Shown: positions 1 to 6,308, numbered from the stretch's first letter. The stretch: 6,533 bases of DNA from Actinomycetes bacterium (GCA_021844725.1 JAKBSX010000172.1:1-6533), one strand, 5' to 3'. Notes: a model not told the origin generated them from the sequence alone. Numbers and translations are program-made.

Positions 1-2
1 TG

Positions 3-26
3 AAAGATAATTGGGGTGCTCTGTGT
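3..26 (+). other. Out-of-frame 5' continuation of the aldolase gene (apparent frameshift)
   Basis: Reading from position 3 gives K-D-N-W-G-A-L-C and then a stop at 33-35. Mcl-type aldolases usually have an (N/D)WG-containing stretch directly before VRIN. The next family-consistent residues, VRINAWDT, lie in the frame starting at 25, while that frame has a stop (TGA) at 1-3. Adding one base around 18-27 would join the two into one continuous sequence. This is either a real frameshift or a single-base sequencing or assembly error at the window edge. Confidence 0.55.
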
Positions 27-747
27 CCGCATTAACGCCTGGGATACCAAATGGACTTATGGCGATGTGATTGAAGTTGTCGGCAGTGCCGGTACCAGGT
101 TGGATGAAGTAATGCTACCCAAGGTCCAGCACGCTTCCGATGTAAAGGCACTAGATTTGCTATTGACGCAAGTGGAAATAAATGCTGGGTTGCCTATTGG
201 CCATATAGGGATAGAAGCTCAAATAGAGTCAACTTTGGGACTTATAAATGTTGAGGAGATATGCTCGGCTTCTCCCAGATTGGAGACAGTGGTTTTCGGT
301 CCGGCAGATTTTGCCGCATCGATGGAGATGCCAGTGCTTACGGGCGGGGTAGAAATCTCTGAATACCCCGGCGACCACTTTCACTACGTATTTTCGAAGA
401 TTCTGATGGCTGGAAGAGCTAACGGTTTGCAGGTTATTGACGGTCCATATCTGAAAATTAAGGATCTGGACGGATTACGCAAGTATTGCCAGAGAACTGT
501 GGCATTAGGGTATGACGGGAAATGGGCCCTGCATCCTGATCAGGTGACTGTGGTTAATGAGATTTATTCTCCTACACAAGAGCAGTTTGATCGGGCAAAT
601 CAGATACTGAACGCTTATAAAAATGCCACCGACGTTGAACTCAAGGGCGCGGTCATGTTTGGCGACGAAATGATTGACGAGGCAAGTCGTAAGATGGCTC
701 TGAAATTTGTGGCAAGAGGCCAGAGGGCTGGGATGGCAGGGTCGTAG
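16..747 (+). CDS. mcl: HpcH/HpaI (CitE-like) aldolase, malyl-CoA/beta-methylmalyl-CoA lyase type, 5' incomplete
   Basis: Likely cytoplasmic Mg-dependent lyase that splits beta-methylmalyl-CoA into glyoxylate and propionyl-CoA, and/or malyl-CoA into glyoxylate and acetyl-CoA. Visible in the 243-codon frame: VRIN with the substrate-binding Arg (R5), LPKV (34-37), the metal-ligand Glu in IEST (E71), the metal-ligand Asp in FGPADF (D98), ARANGLQVIDGP near 132-144 and GKWALHPDQ (168-176). The 27-residue Glu-Asp spacing fits the Mcl/CitE family. The GTG at 16 is unlikely to be the true start: family members carry about 65-75 more N-terminal residues, including the first barrel strand and its acidic LEDAV-like motif. 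The upstream sequence continues the family pattern in a different frame, so the gene is probably cut by the window and frameshifted near position 26. It converges on the membrane-protein gene with a 27-nt gap and no obvious terminator hairpin. Family is confident; lyase specificity is inferred from the dehydrogenase and hydratase nearby. Confidence 0.85.
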   Translation: MLCVRINAWDTKWTYGDVIEVVGSAGTRLDEVMLPKVQHASDVKALDLLLTQVEINAGLPIGHIGIEAQIESTLGLINVEEICSASPRLETVVFGPADFAASMEMPVLTGGVEISEYPGDHFHYVFSKILMAGRANGLQVIDGPYLKIKDLDGLRKYCQRTVALGYDGKWALHPDQVTVVNEIYSPTQEQFDRANQILNAYKNATDVELKGAVMFGDEMIDEASRKMALKFVARGQRAGMAGS

Positions 748-774
748 AGGTATAAATTTACGGCTTTCCTGGCG

Positions 775-1566
775 CTAGATAAGAAACGAAATCAGGCTGA
801 GGCTGATACCAGCCCCAAAGGCAGTCAAATATATTGGATCGACCGACGATGATGAGGCGTTTACTATTGCTGCTATCACCTCAAGAGGTCCATTTTTGAT
901 GTGGGGTAGAAAATATTTCGGTACGGCCCAAAATAGCAACACCTCAAATGCTGAAAAGCCTATAAATGCAATTCCTATTTTTCGCAGAGTCTTACTTTTT
1001 TTGGCGGATATCATTAGGGCGCTCAAAAGAGTGGCTGCTGCGGCTACTAAAGATATTTTTATGATTGCGTTCAACTTTTGGTAGTAACTTTTCAGCGAAG
1101 GAATCGAAGAGCCACTGATCTGAAATCCAAAAGGAATTTGAGCTAAAGCCTGTTCCTCTGGAGAATTGCCAGGGGCAATAATTTGTGCAATTGCAGTGGA
1201 CAGAGTTGGTCCTCCAACTTGGATTGGCCCATTCTGAAGCCCAAGAATGTGTTGCTGGATTTGAAGTGCGACATTTGCAAATTCAGCTTTTACACTCGGC
1301 TTAGTCAGAGCGCTATCTATTGCAGATGCTAGCTTGGGCTTAGGAATACTTTGAAGGATCGGGTGCGAATTCTCGACGTCGGTTGCTATTATTCCAGCAA
1401 CTTCCGAACGAACAGCTGCGTTGCCCAGGGCTTTGTAGGCATAGCTAGTAAACTGGCCGGGGATAAGGATTGTCTGACGCAGAACGACGGATGTTAAGCC
1501 GACCCAGGAACAAAGGAGCCCCACAAGGAGCAGGATTCCAGCGACTCGTTGTCTGATGAATGCCAA
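775..1566 (-). CDS. Integral membrane protein of unknown function (four predicted TM helices)
   Basis: A 263-residue protein that I cannot assign to a named family with known function. It has an N-terminal hydrophobic helix (about 8-29) after a short Arg-containing tail, then a long soluble stretch (about 31-163) probably outside the cytoplasm. Three further helices lie near 168-187, 197-216 and 244-263; Lys/Arg residues at 189-196 suggest that loop is cytoplasmic. The last helix runs to the very C-terminus. This layout, with a post-helix 'LRQTILIPGQFTSYAYKAL' stretch, recalls uncharacterised actinobacterial membrane proteins, but that is recollection rather than proof. The TTG start is supported by an AAGGAG site 8 nt upstream. 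It lies 114 nt downstream of the acyl-CoA dehydrogenase on the same strand, so it may share that transcript or have its own promoter. No catalytic motif was seen. Confidence 0.75.
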   Translation of the reverse strand: MAFIRQRVAGILLLVGLLCSWVGLTSVVLRQTILIPGQFTSYAYKALGNAAVRSEVAGIIATDVENSHPILQSIPKPKLASAIDSALTKPSVKAEFANVALQIQQHILGLQNGPIQVGGPTLSTAIAQIIAPGNSPEEQALAQIPFGFQISGSSIPSLKSYYQKLNAIIKISLVAAAATLLSALMISAKKSKTLRKIGIAFIGFSAFEVLLFWAVPKYFLPHIKNGPLEVIAAIVNASSSSVDPIYLTAFGAGISLSLISFLI

Positions 1567-1574
1567 CCGAAGAG

Positions 1575-1580
1575 CTCCTT
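1575..1580 (-). promoter_or_regulatory. Ribosome binding site deciding the TTG start of the membrane protein
   Basis: On the minus strand AAGGAG ends 8 nt before the TTG at 1566-1564, near-ideal spacing. It decides the start at a non-ATG codon. Confidence 0.7.
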
Positions 1581-1680
1581 ATATTGACTGGAATTTCGTG
1601 TTTAATTTTCTTGGTTAACTTCCAGTTTGGGGAAGCCGCGCTGAATCGCCGCATCTCAGTATCGTAAATATTCTTGGTAG

Positions 1681-3267
1681 CTATTTAGTAATGAGTTTTT
1701 TGGCAATGACTTTCAGGGAGAGTGTTTCGTCGGCACCTTCAAAAATCGACAGCACTCTGGCGTCCACGAAGTACCTACTCACGGAGAACTCCTCCGCATA
1801 ACCCATTCCACCATGAATTTGCATTGCTTCTCTGGTGACCCATTCTGCCGCCCGACATGCGAAGGCCTTGCTCATGGATGCTTGCATTGACCCTTCTCCC
1901 TTTGACATCAAGGTGGCAACATGATAGCTGAATTGCCTGGAAGCAGTGATAATGGCCGCCATTTTCCCTAGTTTTGCTTGAGTCAACTGGTAGTTAAATA
2001 TCGGTTCACCGAAAACTTTCCGATTTCTTGCATATTCGAGCGCTGCACCATATGCAGCTTCCATGACACCTATTGCTCTGGCAGCTGTTTGAATTCTGCC
2101 ATTTTCAAATCCTTCCATCTGGAAATAAAATCCTTTTCCGAGGCCATCCTCCATGCCCACAAGGTGGTCATCAGAAACCCACCAATTTTCAAATGCTATT
2201 TCGTACGAATGCATGCCCCTGTAACCGATAGTGTCGATTGGTCTGCCTTCCATCTTTCCAATGGTTCCATCGGGCCTTGGATCCTGTGTGAAAAGAAATC
2301 CTTTTGCCTCACCTTGTGGTTTAGGCACGATAAACATCGATAAGCCCCGGTGTGCCAATGATCTATCAGGATCAGTCCGGGCCAGCAGCATTAGCACGTT
2401 CGCTCGAGCGGCAAATGTGCACCAGGTTTTTACACCATTTATAATCCAGCCACTCTCATTTTTTGTGGCAGAGGTCGTTAGGCTGGCCACATCGGAGCCA
2501 AAATCAGGCTCAGTCACCGCTACTGCAGGGATGATTTCCGCACTGGCCAATCTGGGAAGCCAGTAGTTTTTTTGTTCAGGAGTTCCACCCTTAATTAGCG
2601 CTCGAGCCAGAATCTCAGGTCTGGTTATAAGCGAACCCCCAGCACCAAGTGATGCCTTAGAGAGCTCTTCGGTGGCGATGATCATAGCTAAATAATCATT
2701 TCCGGTTCCTGAAGCGAACCCGCCATATTCCTCAGGAATCGATAGTCCAAAAGCTCCCATTTCTCCTAAGCCGGCAATGACTTCTTCTGGGATATCCAGG
2801 TTGTACCGGTGAATATCATCTGCAACTGGAGCTATTTTCTCCGTAGCGAAGCGTCGGAACACATCTCTTACCATTTCGAAATCAGGATCCAGTGGGCTGG
2901 AGTCTTTCGTGTCAGCCAACTGCGCTAAGAATCCTGGGGAACCGTAGATGTTATTGAAGTTTCGAAACCGTTCCATATCTGCAACTTCGATTGCCCAGTA
3001 TTGTTCATTTCCAAATGCTTTGCCAACCAGATTTGCTAAGACATCGGCAATGAATGCACAGGCAAGGTTTCCTTCTGATTCTCCGGTTGTGCCATATGCA
3101 AGGACAGACTTGGCCGCTTCAACTTCAGCGGCTATGTGGGCAAGGTCGTAGGTTACGACCTGTTCTTGATCATAATTGCAGCTCTGGAGGGTATTTATTG
3201 TACCCAGCACTATTCTTTCTGCAGATTCAAGTACCGATTTAGCGAAATTCATATCTGGCTTTAACAT
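1681..3267 (-). CDS. mcd: Acyl-CoA dehydrogenase with N-terminal extension, probable (2S)-methylsuccinyl-CoA dehydrogenase
   Basis: Cytoplasmic FAD enzyme, probably oxidising (2S)-methylsuccinyl-CoA to mesaconyl-CoA in the ethylmalonyl-CoA pathway. At 528 residues it is well above the usual 380-400 for acyl-CoA dehydrogenases. Residues 1 to about 120 form an extra, probably helical N-terminal region. The dehydrogenase core follows: N-terminal helical domain about 125-245, AVTEPDFGSDV (249-260) and INGVKTW (276-282) in the beta domain, GRIQTAARAIGV (390-401), RKVFGEPI (416-423), IHGGMGYAEE (484-493), and the catalytic-base Glu in IFEGADE (E510). The extension and the F-x-x-GRIQTAARA motif match my memory of Mcd. 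The ATG at 3267-3265 is preceded by a stop seven codons away in frame and by AGGAG at a rather long 12-nt spacing. It lies 54 nt downstream of the methyltransferase, probably in the same transcript. The family is certain; the substrate is inferred, and another branched acyl-CoA is the alternative. Confidence 0.9.
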   Translation of the reverse strand: MLKPDMNFAKSVLESAERIVLGTINTLQSCNYDQEQVVTYDLAHIAAEVEAAKSVLAYGTTGESEGNLACAFIADVLANLVGKAFGNEQYWAIEVADMERFRNFNNIYGSPGFLAQLADTKDSSPLDPDFEMVRDVFRRFATEKIAPVADDIHRYNLDIPEEVIAGLGEMGAFGLSIPEEYGGFASGTGNDYLAMIIATEELSKASLGAGGSLITRPEILARALIKGGTPEQKNYWLPRLASAEIIPAVAVTEPDFGSDVASLTTSATKNESGWIINGVKTWCTFAARANVLMLLARTDPDRSLAHRGLSMFIVPKPQGEAKGFLFTQDPRPDGTIGKMEGRPIDTIGYRGMHSYEIAFENWWVSDDHLVGMEDGLGKGFYFQMEGFENGRIQTAARAIGVMEAAYGAALEYARNRKVFGEPIFNYQLTQAKLGKMAAIITASRQFSYHVATLMSKGEGSMQASMSKAFACRAAEWVTREAMQIHGGMGYAEEFSVSRYFVDARVLSIFEGADETLSLKVIAKKLITK

Positions 3268-3279
3268 AATGAGATAATA

Positions 3280-3284
3280 CTCCT
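3280..3284 (-). promoter_or_regulatory. Ribosome binding site of the acyl-CoA dehydrogenase (long spacing)
   Basis: AGGAG on the minus strand sits 12 nt before the ATG at 3267-3265. The spacing is longer than usual, but no better start exists: an in-frame TAG lies just before this site, and the next ATG (residue 6) has no Shine-Dalgarno sequence. Confidence 0.5.
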
Positions 3285-3321
3285 AACGAACTTGAAGAGC
3301 TAACAGGATTGGGGGAATTTA

Positions 3322-3993
3322 TCAGAGGTTATTTAAGTTTGGTTTTCGGGCAATTGTGGTGATTACCGGAGGCAGCATTACCGGTTCATCTAGAACTTCG
3401 ACCTCGGTCATTACTTGCAAATATCGGGTTTCTGGCGTGTCCCCCAATCCTACGGGGGCTTCTGCCCAGCAATCGACCAGTTCAAGTCCGATCTCGGTTA
3501 TCAATTTAGGTACCATGATCCCCACATCAGGATTTCTCACGGAGTCAGCCGACATCTTTATTGGAGTCAGTCCGACTCGCCCAGCCGAAGTTACGGCTTC
3601 TTGAATGACGATCCATCCTCCATCTCTTACGGCTTTGGACATTTGAATAATCACCGTCAAAGGATCCATAACCTGCAGCAGCAAAAAGCGGCAGAAAGCG
3701 AGATCCACTTTCTCCGGTAGCATCATTTCTTCAGCGGGTTGAGTCAGTGCAATTACTTGGGTTTCTCGAGCAGCTATTTCGGCTACTTCATCTCGTCGTT
3801 TTGGATCGATATCTATTGCAAATACCCGTCCACTTGGACCTACGATCTTTCCAAGTGCGACACTGACATCGCCTCCTCCAGCTCCGACGTCTGCGCATTT
3901 CCAACCTGGTCCTAATCCGAGCCTCTCGATCGCAGTTAGTAGTGGCCTCCTGTAAACATCGTCTCTTAGGTCGATTTTGACGCGATCGCTCAA
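3322..3993 (-). CDS. Class I SAM-dependent methyltransferase (UbiE/Methyltransf-domain type)
   Basis: A 223-residue soluble methyltransferase. The SAM-binding motif I is ADVGAGGGD (34-42). The acidic residue after strand 2 lies in AIDIDP (D61), the motif II/III region includes CRFLLLQVMDP (101-111), and GGWIVIQEAV (125-134) is the fourth-strand region. The C-terminal third (about 140-215) has no recognisable substrate motif. The small-molecule substrate cannot be read from the sequence. It is the first gene of the leftward block, 54 nt ahead of the acyl-CoA dehydrogenase, so it probably shares a transcript with a coenzyme A pathway gene, but no such methylation is known in that pathway. The TTG start is well supported by AGGAGG at 7 nt spacing. 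Class confidence is high; its role is unknown. Confidence 0.85.
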   Translation of the reverse strand: MSDRVKIDLRDDVYRRPLLTAIERLGLGPGWKCADVGAGGGDVSVALGKIVGPSGRVFAIDIDPKRRDEVAEIAARETQVIALTQPAEEMMLPEKVDLAFCRFLLLQVMDPLTVIIQMSKAVRDGGWIVIQEAVTSAGRVGLTPIKMSADSVRNPDVGIMVPKLITEIGLELVDCWAEAPVGLGDTPETRYLQVMTEVEVLDEPVMLPPVITTIARKPNLNNL

Positions 3994-4000
3994 TTAGGTC

Positions 4001-4006
4001 CCTCCT
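4001..4006 (-). promoter_or_regulatory. Strong ribosome binding site deciding the TTG start of the methyltransferase
   Basis: On the minus strand the full AGGAGG core ends 7 nt before the TTG at 3993-3991. It is the best Shine-Dalgarno sequence in the window and fixes a non-ATG start. Confidence 0.75.
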
Positions 4007-4036
4007 CTGCCGTTTTGTAACAGTTAAATTGGTGGA

Positions 4037-4051
4037 AAAATTAATAATTTT
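4037..4051. repeat. AT-rich palindrome (7-bp arms, 1-nt centre)
   Basis: AAAATTA, a single A, then TAATTTT: a perfect 7+1+7 inverted repeat beside the leftward promoter zone. It could be an operator, but A/T-only palindromes arise easily by chance in AT-rich DNA. Confidence 0.35.
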
Positions 4052-4111
4052 GAAATTTTAAAAGTTTGATGTTTGGTGACTGCTATCAAAGATGGCCGTG
4101 TCAATAAGCCT

Positions 4112-4123
4112 ACCCTAAAGGGT
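4112..4123. repeat. Short palindrome ACCCT-AA-AGGGT
   Basis: Perfect 5-bp arms around AA. It lies just upstream of, and touches, the possible -35 element of the rightward block, where a repressor or activator could bind. The arms are short, so chance occurrence is plausible. Confidence 0.3.
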
Positions 4124-4231
4124 TGTTAGTATAAGTGCCCGCCTGCTGTATAAAGTATGGTATGTGATGAAATGATTGGGTTACGGTAAAAGGGTCAGCG
4201 AAATGAGAAATTTAAGCTAGCGTGGTAAATC

Positions 4232-4696
4232 GTGAATGCGACAATGTTACTTTGTGACTCTGCTTTAGTAGCAGAGGGGAAATTATTTATCTTAGGAGGG
4301 GGTTGGACGGTTATTGGCCCTCAGCCCACTCCTATGGCGATCGCTCTTAAACTTGATGTTTCCTGGACTGAGCTTGACGATCCGCATCATTGGGAATTGT
4401 TCCTTGAGGATGCAGATGGCAAGGAGCTGGTATTCGATACACCTGAGGGACCCCGTCCGGTTGAGGTAAGAGGCGATTTCCAAGTGGGTAGGCCACCAGA
4501 AGCGGTTGAAGGTGCTCCAGTTTCAGTCAATCTTGCCGTAAACATCGGTCCGCTACCGTTTACTCCTGGACAACGCTTTAATTGGAAATTAGTAGTCGAC
4601 GGCCAGTCGGACGAAAACTGGATACTTTCATTCGCGACCAGGGCTCTGGACGAGAATGGATTTGAGCAACCCCAAAGGTCTGACTTCAATGACTGA
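4232..4696 (+). CDS. DUF6941-family protein, function unknown
   Basis: A 154-residue soluble protein without signal peptide or membrane helix. It resembles the actinobacterial DUF6941 family: an N-terminal ATMLLCDSALVAEGKLFILGGGW-like stretch (3-25), GDFQVGRPPE (81-90) and a C-terminal NIGPLPFTPGQ (104-114) followed by WKLVVDG. The pattern of alternating strands and Pro/Gly turns suggests an all-beta fold (inference). No catalytic residues were recognised. The GTG start is chosen because a TAA lies in frame at 4226-4228 and because family members begin a few residues before the TLMLCD-like motif; ATG at 4244 is the alternative. Neither start has a clear Shine-Dalgarno sequence, so a leaderless or weakly initiated message is possible. 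Its 3' end overlaps the MaoC gene by 8 nt, implying co-translation and perhaps a shared job. Family assignment is from memory of the motif pattern. Confidence 0.8.
   Translation: MNATMLLCDSALVAEGKLFILGGGWTVIGPQPTPMAIALKLDVSWTELDDPHHWELFLEDADGKELVFDTPEGPRPVEVRGDFQVGRPPEAVEGAPVSVNLAVNIGPLPFTPGQRFNWKLVVDGQSDENWILSFATRALDENGFEQPQRSDFND
4674..4678 (+). promoter_or_regulatory. Ribosome binding site for the MaoC gene inside the DUF6941 gene
   Basis: AAAGG lies 10 nt before the ATG at 4689, within the upstream coding region. It favours that ATG over the in-frame ATG at 4656, which would give an 11-residue N-terminal addition without family likeness. Confidence 0.5.
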
Positions 4697-5204
4697 GCAC
4701 GAGCGGCCATTTGGAGGGTATTTTGAGGATTTTGTTCCGGGGGATATATTCAGGCACTGGCCAGGGAAAACTATAACTGAGGCGGATGATCACCTGTTCT
4801 GCATGATCACCATGAACCACCATCCGCTTCATACCAACATTTTTTTTGCTGAGCACGAGACGCCACAAAAGAAAAATGTAGTAGTGGGGAATCTGGTTTA
4901 CTCCCTGGTTCTAGGTATGAGTGTCCCAGACATTTCGGGTTCGGCTATAGCTAACCTTGAGGTCGAAAGTTTGAAGCATTTGAACCCGACCTTTCATGGT
5001 GACACGATCTACGCAGAAACACGGATCCTAGAGGTCGTGGAGTCAAAGTCTAAACCTGACCGTGGCGTTGTTACAGTGGAAACCAAAGGTTTTAATCAAC
5101 ACGGTCAGGAAGTGTGCTATTTCAAACGCAAGGTGCTGATTTGGAAGAGCGCTTTTGCTCCAAATAGACTTAGGCCTTACGACAGCGGTTCAGTTTGGCA
5201 GTAG
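4689..5204 (+). CDS. MaoC-family (single hotdog) hydratase, probable mesaconyl-CoA hydratase
   Basis: A 171-residue MaoC-like protein, likely hydrating an enoyl-CoA in the cytoplasm; the context points to mesaconyl-CoA -> beta-methylmalyl-CoA. Visible: YFEDFVPGDIFRHWPGKTITEAD (11-33), the active-site stretch MNHHPLH (42-48), NVVVGNLVYSLVLGMSVPD (63-81), and the central hotdog strand region ANLEVESLKHLNPTFHGDTIYAET (88-111). In classical R-specific hydratases the catalytic pair is Asp-x4-His; here the Asp position is Asn (N43) with His H48 kept. The same Asn seems usual in this actinobacterial subgroup (recollection). The well-studied Rhodobacter mesaconyl-CoA hydratase is about twice as long with two hotdog domains, so this would be a single-domain, probably oligomeric version. 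The start at 4689 overlaps the DUF6941 stop by 8 nt (ATGACTGA). Family is confident; substrate is inferred. Confidence 0.88.
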   Translation: MTEHERPFGGYFEDFVPGDIFRHWPGKTITEADDHLFCMITMNHHPLHTNIFFAEHETPQKKNVVVGNLVYSLVLGMSVPDISGSAIANLEVESLKHLNPTFHGDTIYAETRILEVVESKSKPDRGVVTVETKGFNQHGQEVCYFKRKVLIWKSAFAPNRLRPYDSGSVWQ

Positions 5205-5419
5205 TCAAGCAAGAAGTCTAAGATCTGATCTATCAGTAGATGGCGACTCGACGAAGTGTCACCTATTGGCTAGTTGCCGTAGGGGTCAATGGGTAGGATC
5301 CGGGATTCTTAAAGCAGTGTTTTCTCGACAGAGAGTGATTTATTCTTGCGCAGCCCTTATCTTTCGGCTGGTTTTCATTTATCAGGCTTTGCAATGTGTG
5401 ACTAAGGTTGAATGAGTCA
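5205..5419. other. Non-coding gap between MaoC and MBL genes
   Basis: This 215-nt stretch has no convincing gene. Frames crossing it show no family likeness and run out of the neighbouring genes in the wrong frame. A CTGAT-CT-ATCAG palindrome lies at 5225-5236, but its two-base centre and the lack of a T-run argue against a terminator. No tRNA or known RNA was recognised on either strand. The length would allow a separate promoter for the MBL gene. Confidence 0.4.
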
Positions 5420-6271
5420 ATGGCTAAGGTTGAGTTTTTTGGAGTCCGAGGGTCCCATCCTACACCAAGGACTGAGAATTTGAGATTTGGAGGCAATACC
5501 TCCTGTGTGTTGGTATATTCTGATGATGACTCGGGACGAGAGTTCCCAATAATATTTGATCTTGGGACTGGACTCACCAGGTTGGCTCAGGAATTAGACC
5601 CGAGTCAGATATTTTCTGGAGTTTCTTTCGTATCGCATCTTCACTTTGACCATATCCAAGGATTGCCGTTTTTCTGGCCTGTGGACAGGGTCGGTTCCCG
5701 ACTTAGGATACTTGCTCCATCGGAAGTTGACTTGACAGCCAAAGAAAGTTTTGATCTTTTGTTCAGTTCCCCATTTTTCCCCGTGAAACTAGGTGACTTG
5801 AGGGGAGAAATAGTCATCGAGCCGTTGGATCCCGGTTCGATGACTCTTGATCAACCAGGAAATCCAATAGTGACCGTTTCTCATGTGAGTCACACTAATT
5901 CCACTTACGGTTACAGGCTTGAAATTGATGGAAAGGTAATTGTGTATATTGCGGACCATCAGGCGCCGCTGGATTCGCATTCGGTAGATGACTCAGTGGT
6001 CGAATTGTGCCGAGCTGCCGACTTGTTGATACATGATGCGCAGTACACTTCGGACGAATTTCAACAGAAATCTCATTGGGGACACTCTACTTATAATTTT
6101 GCAGTTCAGGTAGCATTGCAGTCCGGTGTAAAATCCCTGGCTTTTTATCATCATGATCCAGGCAGAACCGATGACGAATTAGACCGTATCGAGAAATCAT
6201 TCGAGGCGGTTGCAATTGCATCAGGAATGTTGGTATTCGCTGCTCGTGAGGGAATGAAGCTGGAGATTTAG
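5420..6271 (+). CDS. MBL-fold metallo-hydrolase (beta-CASP-less, RNase Z/PhnP-like group)
   Basis: A 283-residue cytoplasmic protein of the metallo-beta-lactamase fold, binding two metal ions (probably Zn). The N-terminus FFGVRGSHPTP (6-16) and RFGGNTSC (22-29) are typical of the 'WGVRGSIPTP' group. All ligand motifs are present: SHLHFDH (72-78; H73, H75, D77, H78), a His in SHTNSTYGYR (H158), the bridging Asp in YIADH (D179) and the last His in FYHHDP (H244/H245). A GHST motif (220-223), common in this group, is also present. ATG at 5420 is preferred over TTG at 5408 because family proteins begin just before the F-x-GVRGS motif; AAGG lies 12 nt upstream. The substrate is unknown: relatives include phosphodiesterases and RNA-processing enzymes, and thioester hydrolysis cannot be excluded. 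It lies 37 nt before the flavin reductase gene and 215 nt after maoC. Confidence 0.88.
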   Translation: MAKVEFFGVRGSHPTPRTENLRFGGNTSCVLVYSDDDSGREFPIIFDLGTGLTRLAQELDPSQIFSGVSFVSHLHFDHIQGLPFFWPVDRVGSRLRILAPSEVDLTAKESFDLLFSSPFFPVKLGDLRGEIVIEPLDPGSMTLDQPGNPIVTVSHVSHTNSTYGYRLEIDGKVIVYIADHQAPLDSHSVDDSVVELCRAADLLIHDAQYTSDEFQQKSHWGHSTYNFAVQVALQSGVKSLAFYHHDPGRTDDELDRIEKSFEAVAIASGMLVFAAREGMKLEI

Positions 6272-6308
6272 CACCAGATATTATTTCGCACTCCTATAGG
6301 TTGTAGAA

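Larger units (their letters stand above)
3994..4231. promoter_or_regulatory. Divergent AT-rich intergenic region, likely promoters for both blocks
   Basis: This 238-nt gap lies between the starts of the leftward methyltransferase and the rightward DUF6941 gene, so transcription of both blocks probably begins here. It is visibly richer in A/T than its surroundings, especially 4037-4075. It contains two short perfect palindromes, listed separately. On the plus strand TTGTTA (4123-4128) and TATAAA (4149-4154) could form a -35/-10 pair, but the 20-nt spacing is long. No riboswitch or small ORF was recognised. Confidence 0.45.

Noticed and set aside
748..774. Possible bidirectional terminator between the convergent aldolase and membrane-protein genes
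   Set aside because: The 27-nt gap holds no stem of useful length.
1587..1626. Inverted repeat ACTGGAA / TTCCAGT between the dehydrogenase and membrane-protein genes
   Set aside because: The 7-bp arms are separated by 26 nt, G+C in the stem is low and no T-run follows on the minus strand, so it does not make a credible terminator.
1978..2566. Two plus-strand open frames of 121 and 111 codons
   Set aside because: They are antisense to the conserved core of the acyl-CoA dehydrogenase and show no domain features.
4387..4710. 107-codon minus-strand frame
   Set aside because: It is antisense to the DUF6941 gene, which has clear family motifs; a shadow frame.
5155..5415. 86-codon plus-strand frame across the end of maoC and the following gap
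   Set aside because: It starts inside the MaoC gene in another frame, lacks family likeness and ends just before the MBL start; a chance open frame.
5205..5419. Possible tRNA or structured RNA in the gap after maoC
   Set aside because: No cloverleaf, T-loop consensus or terminator-like hairpin could be assembled on either strand.
5263..5577. 104-codon minus-strand frame over the gap and the MBL 5' end
   Set aside because: A third of it is antisense to conserved MBL motifs, it has low-complexity composition and no domain signal.
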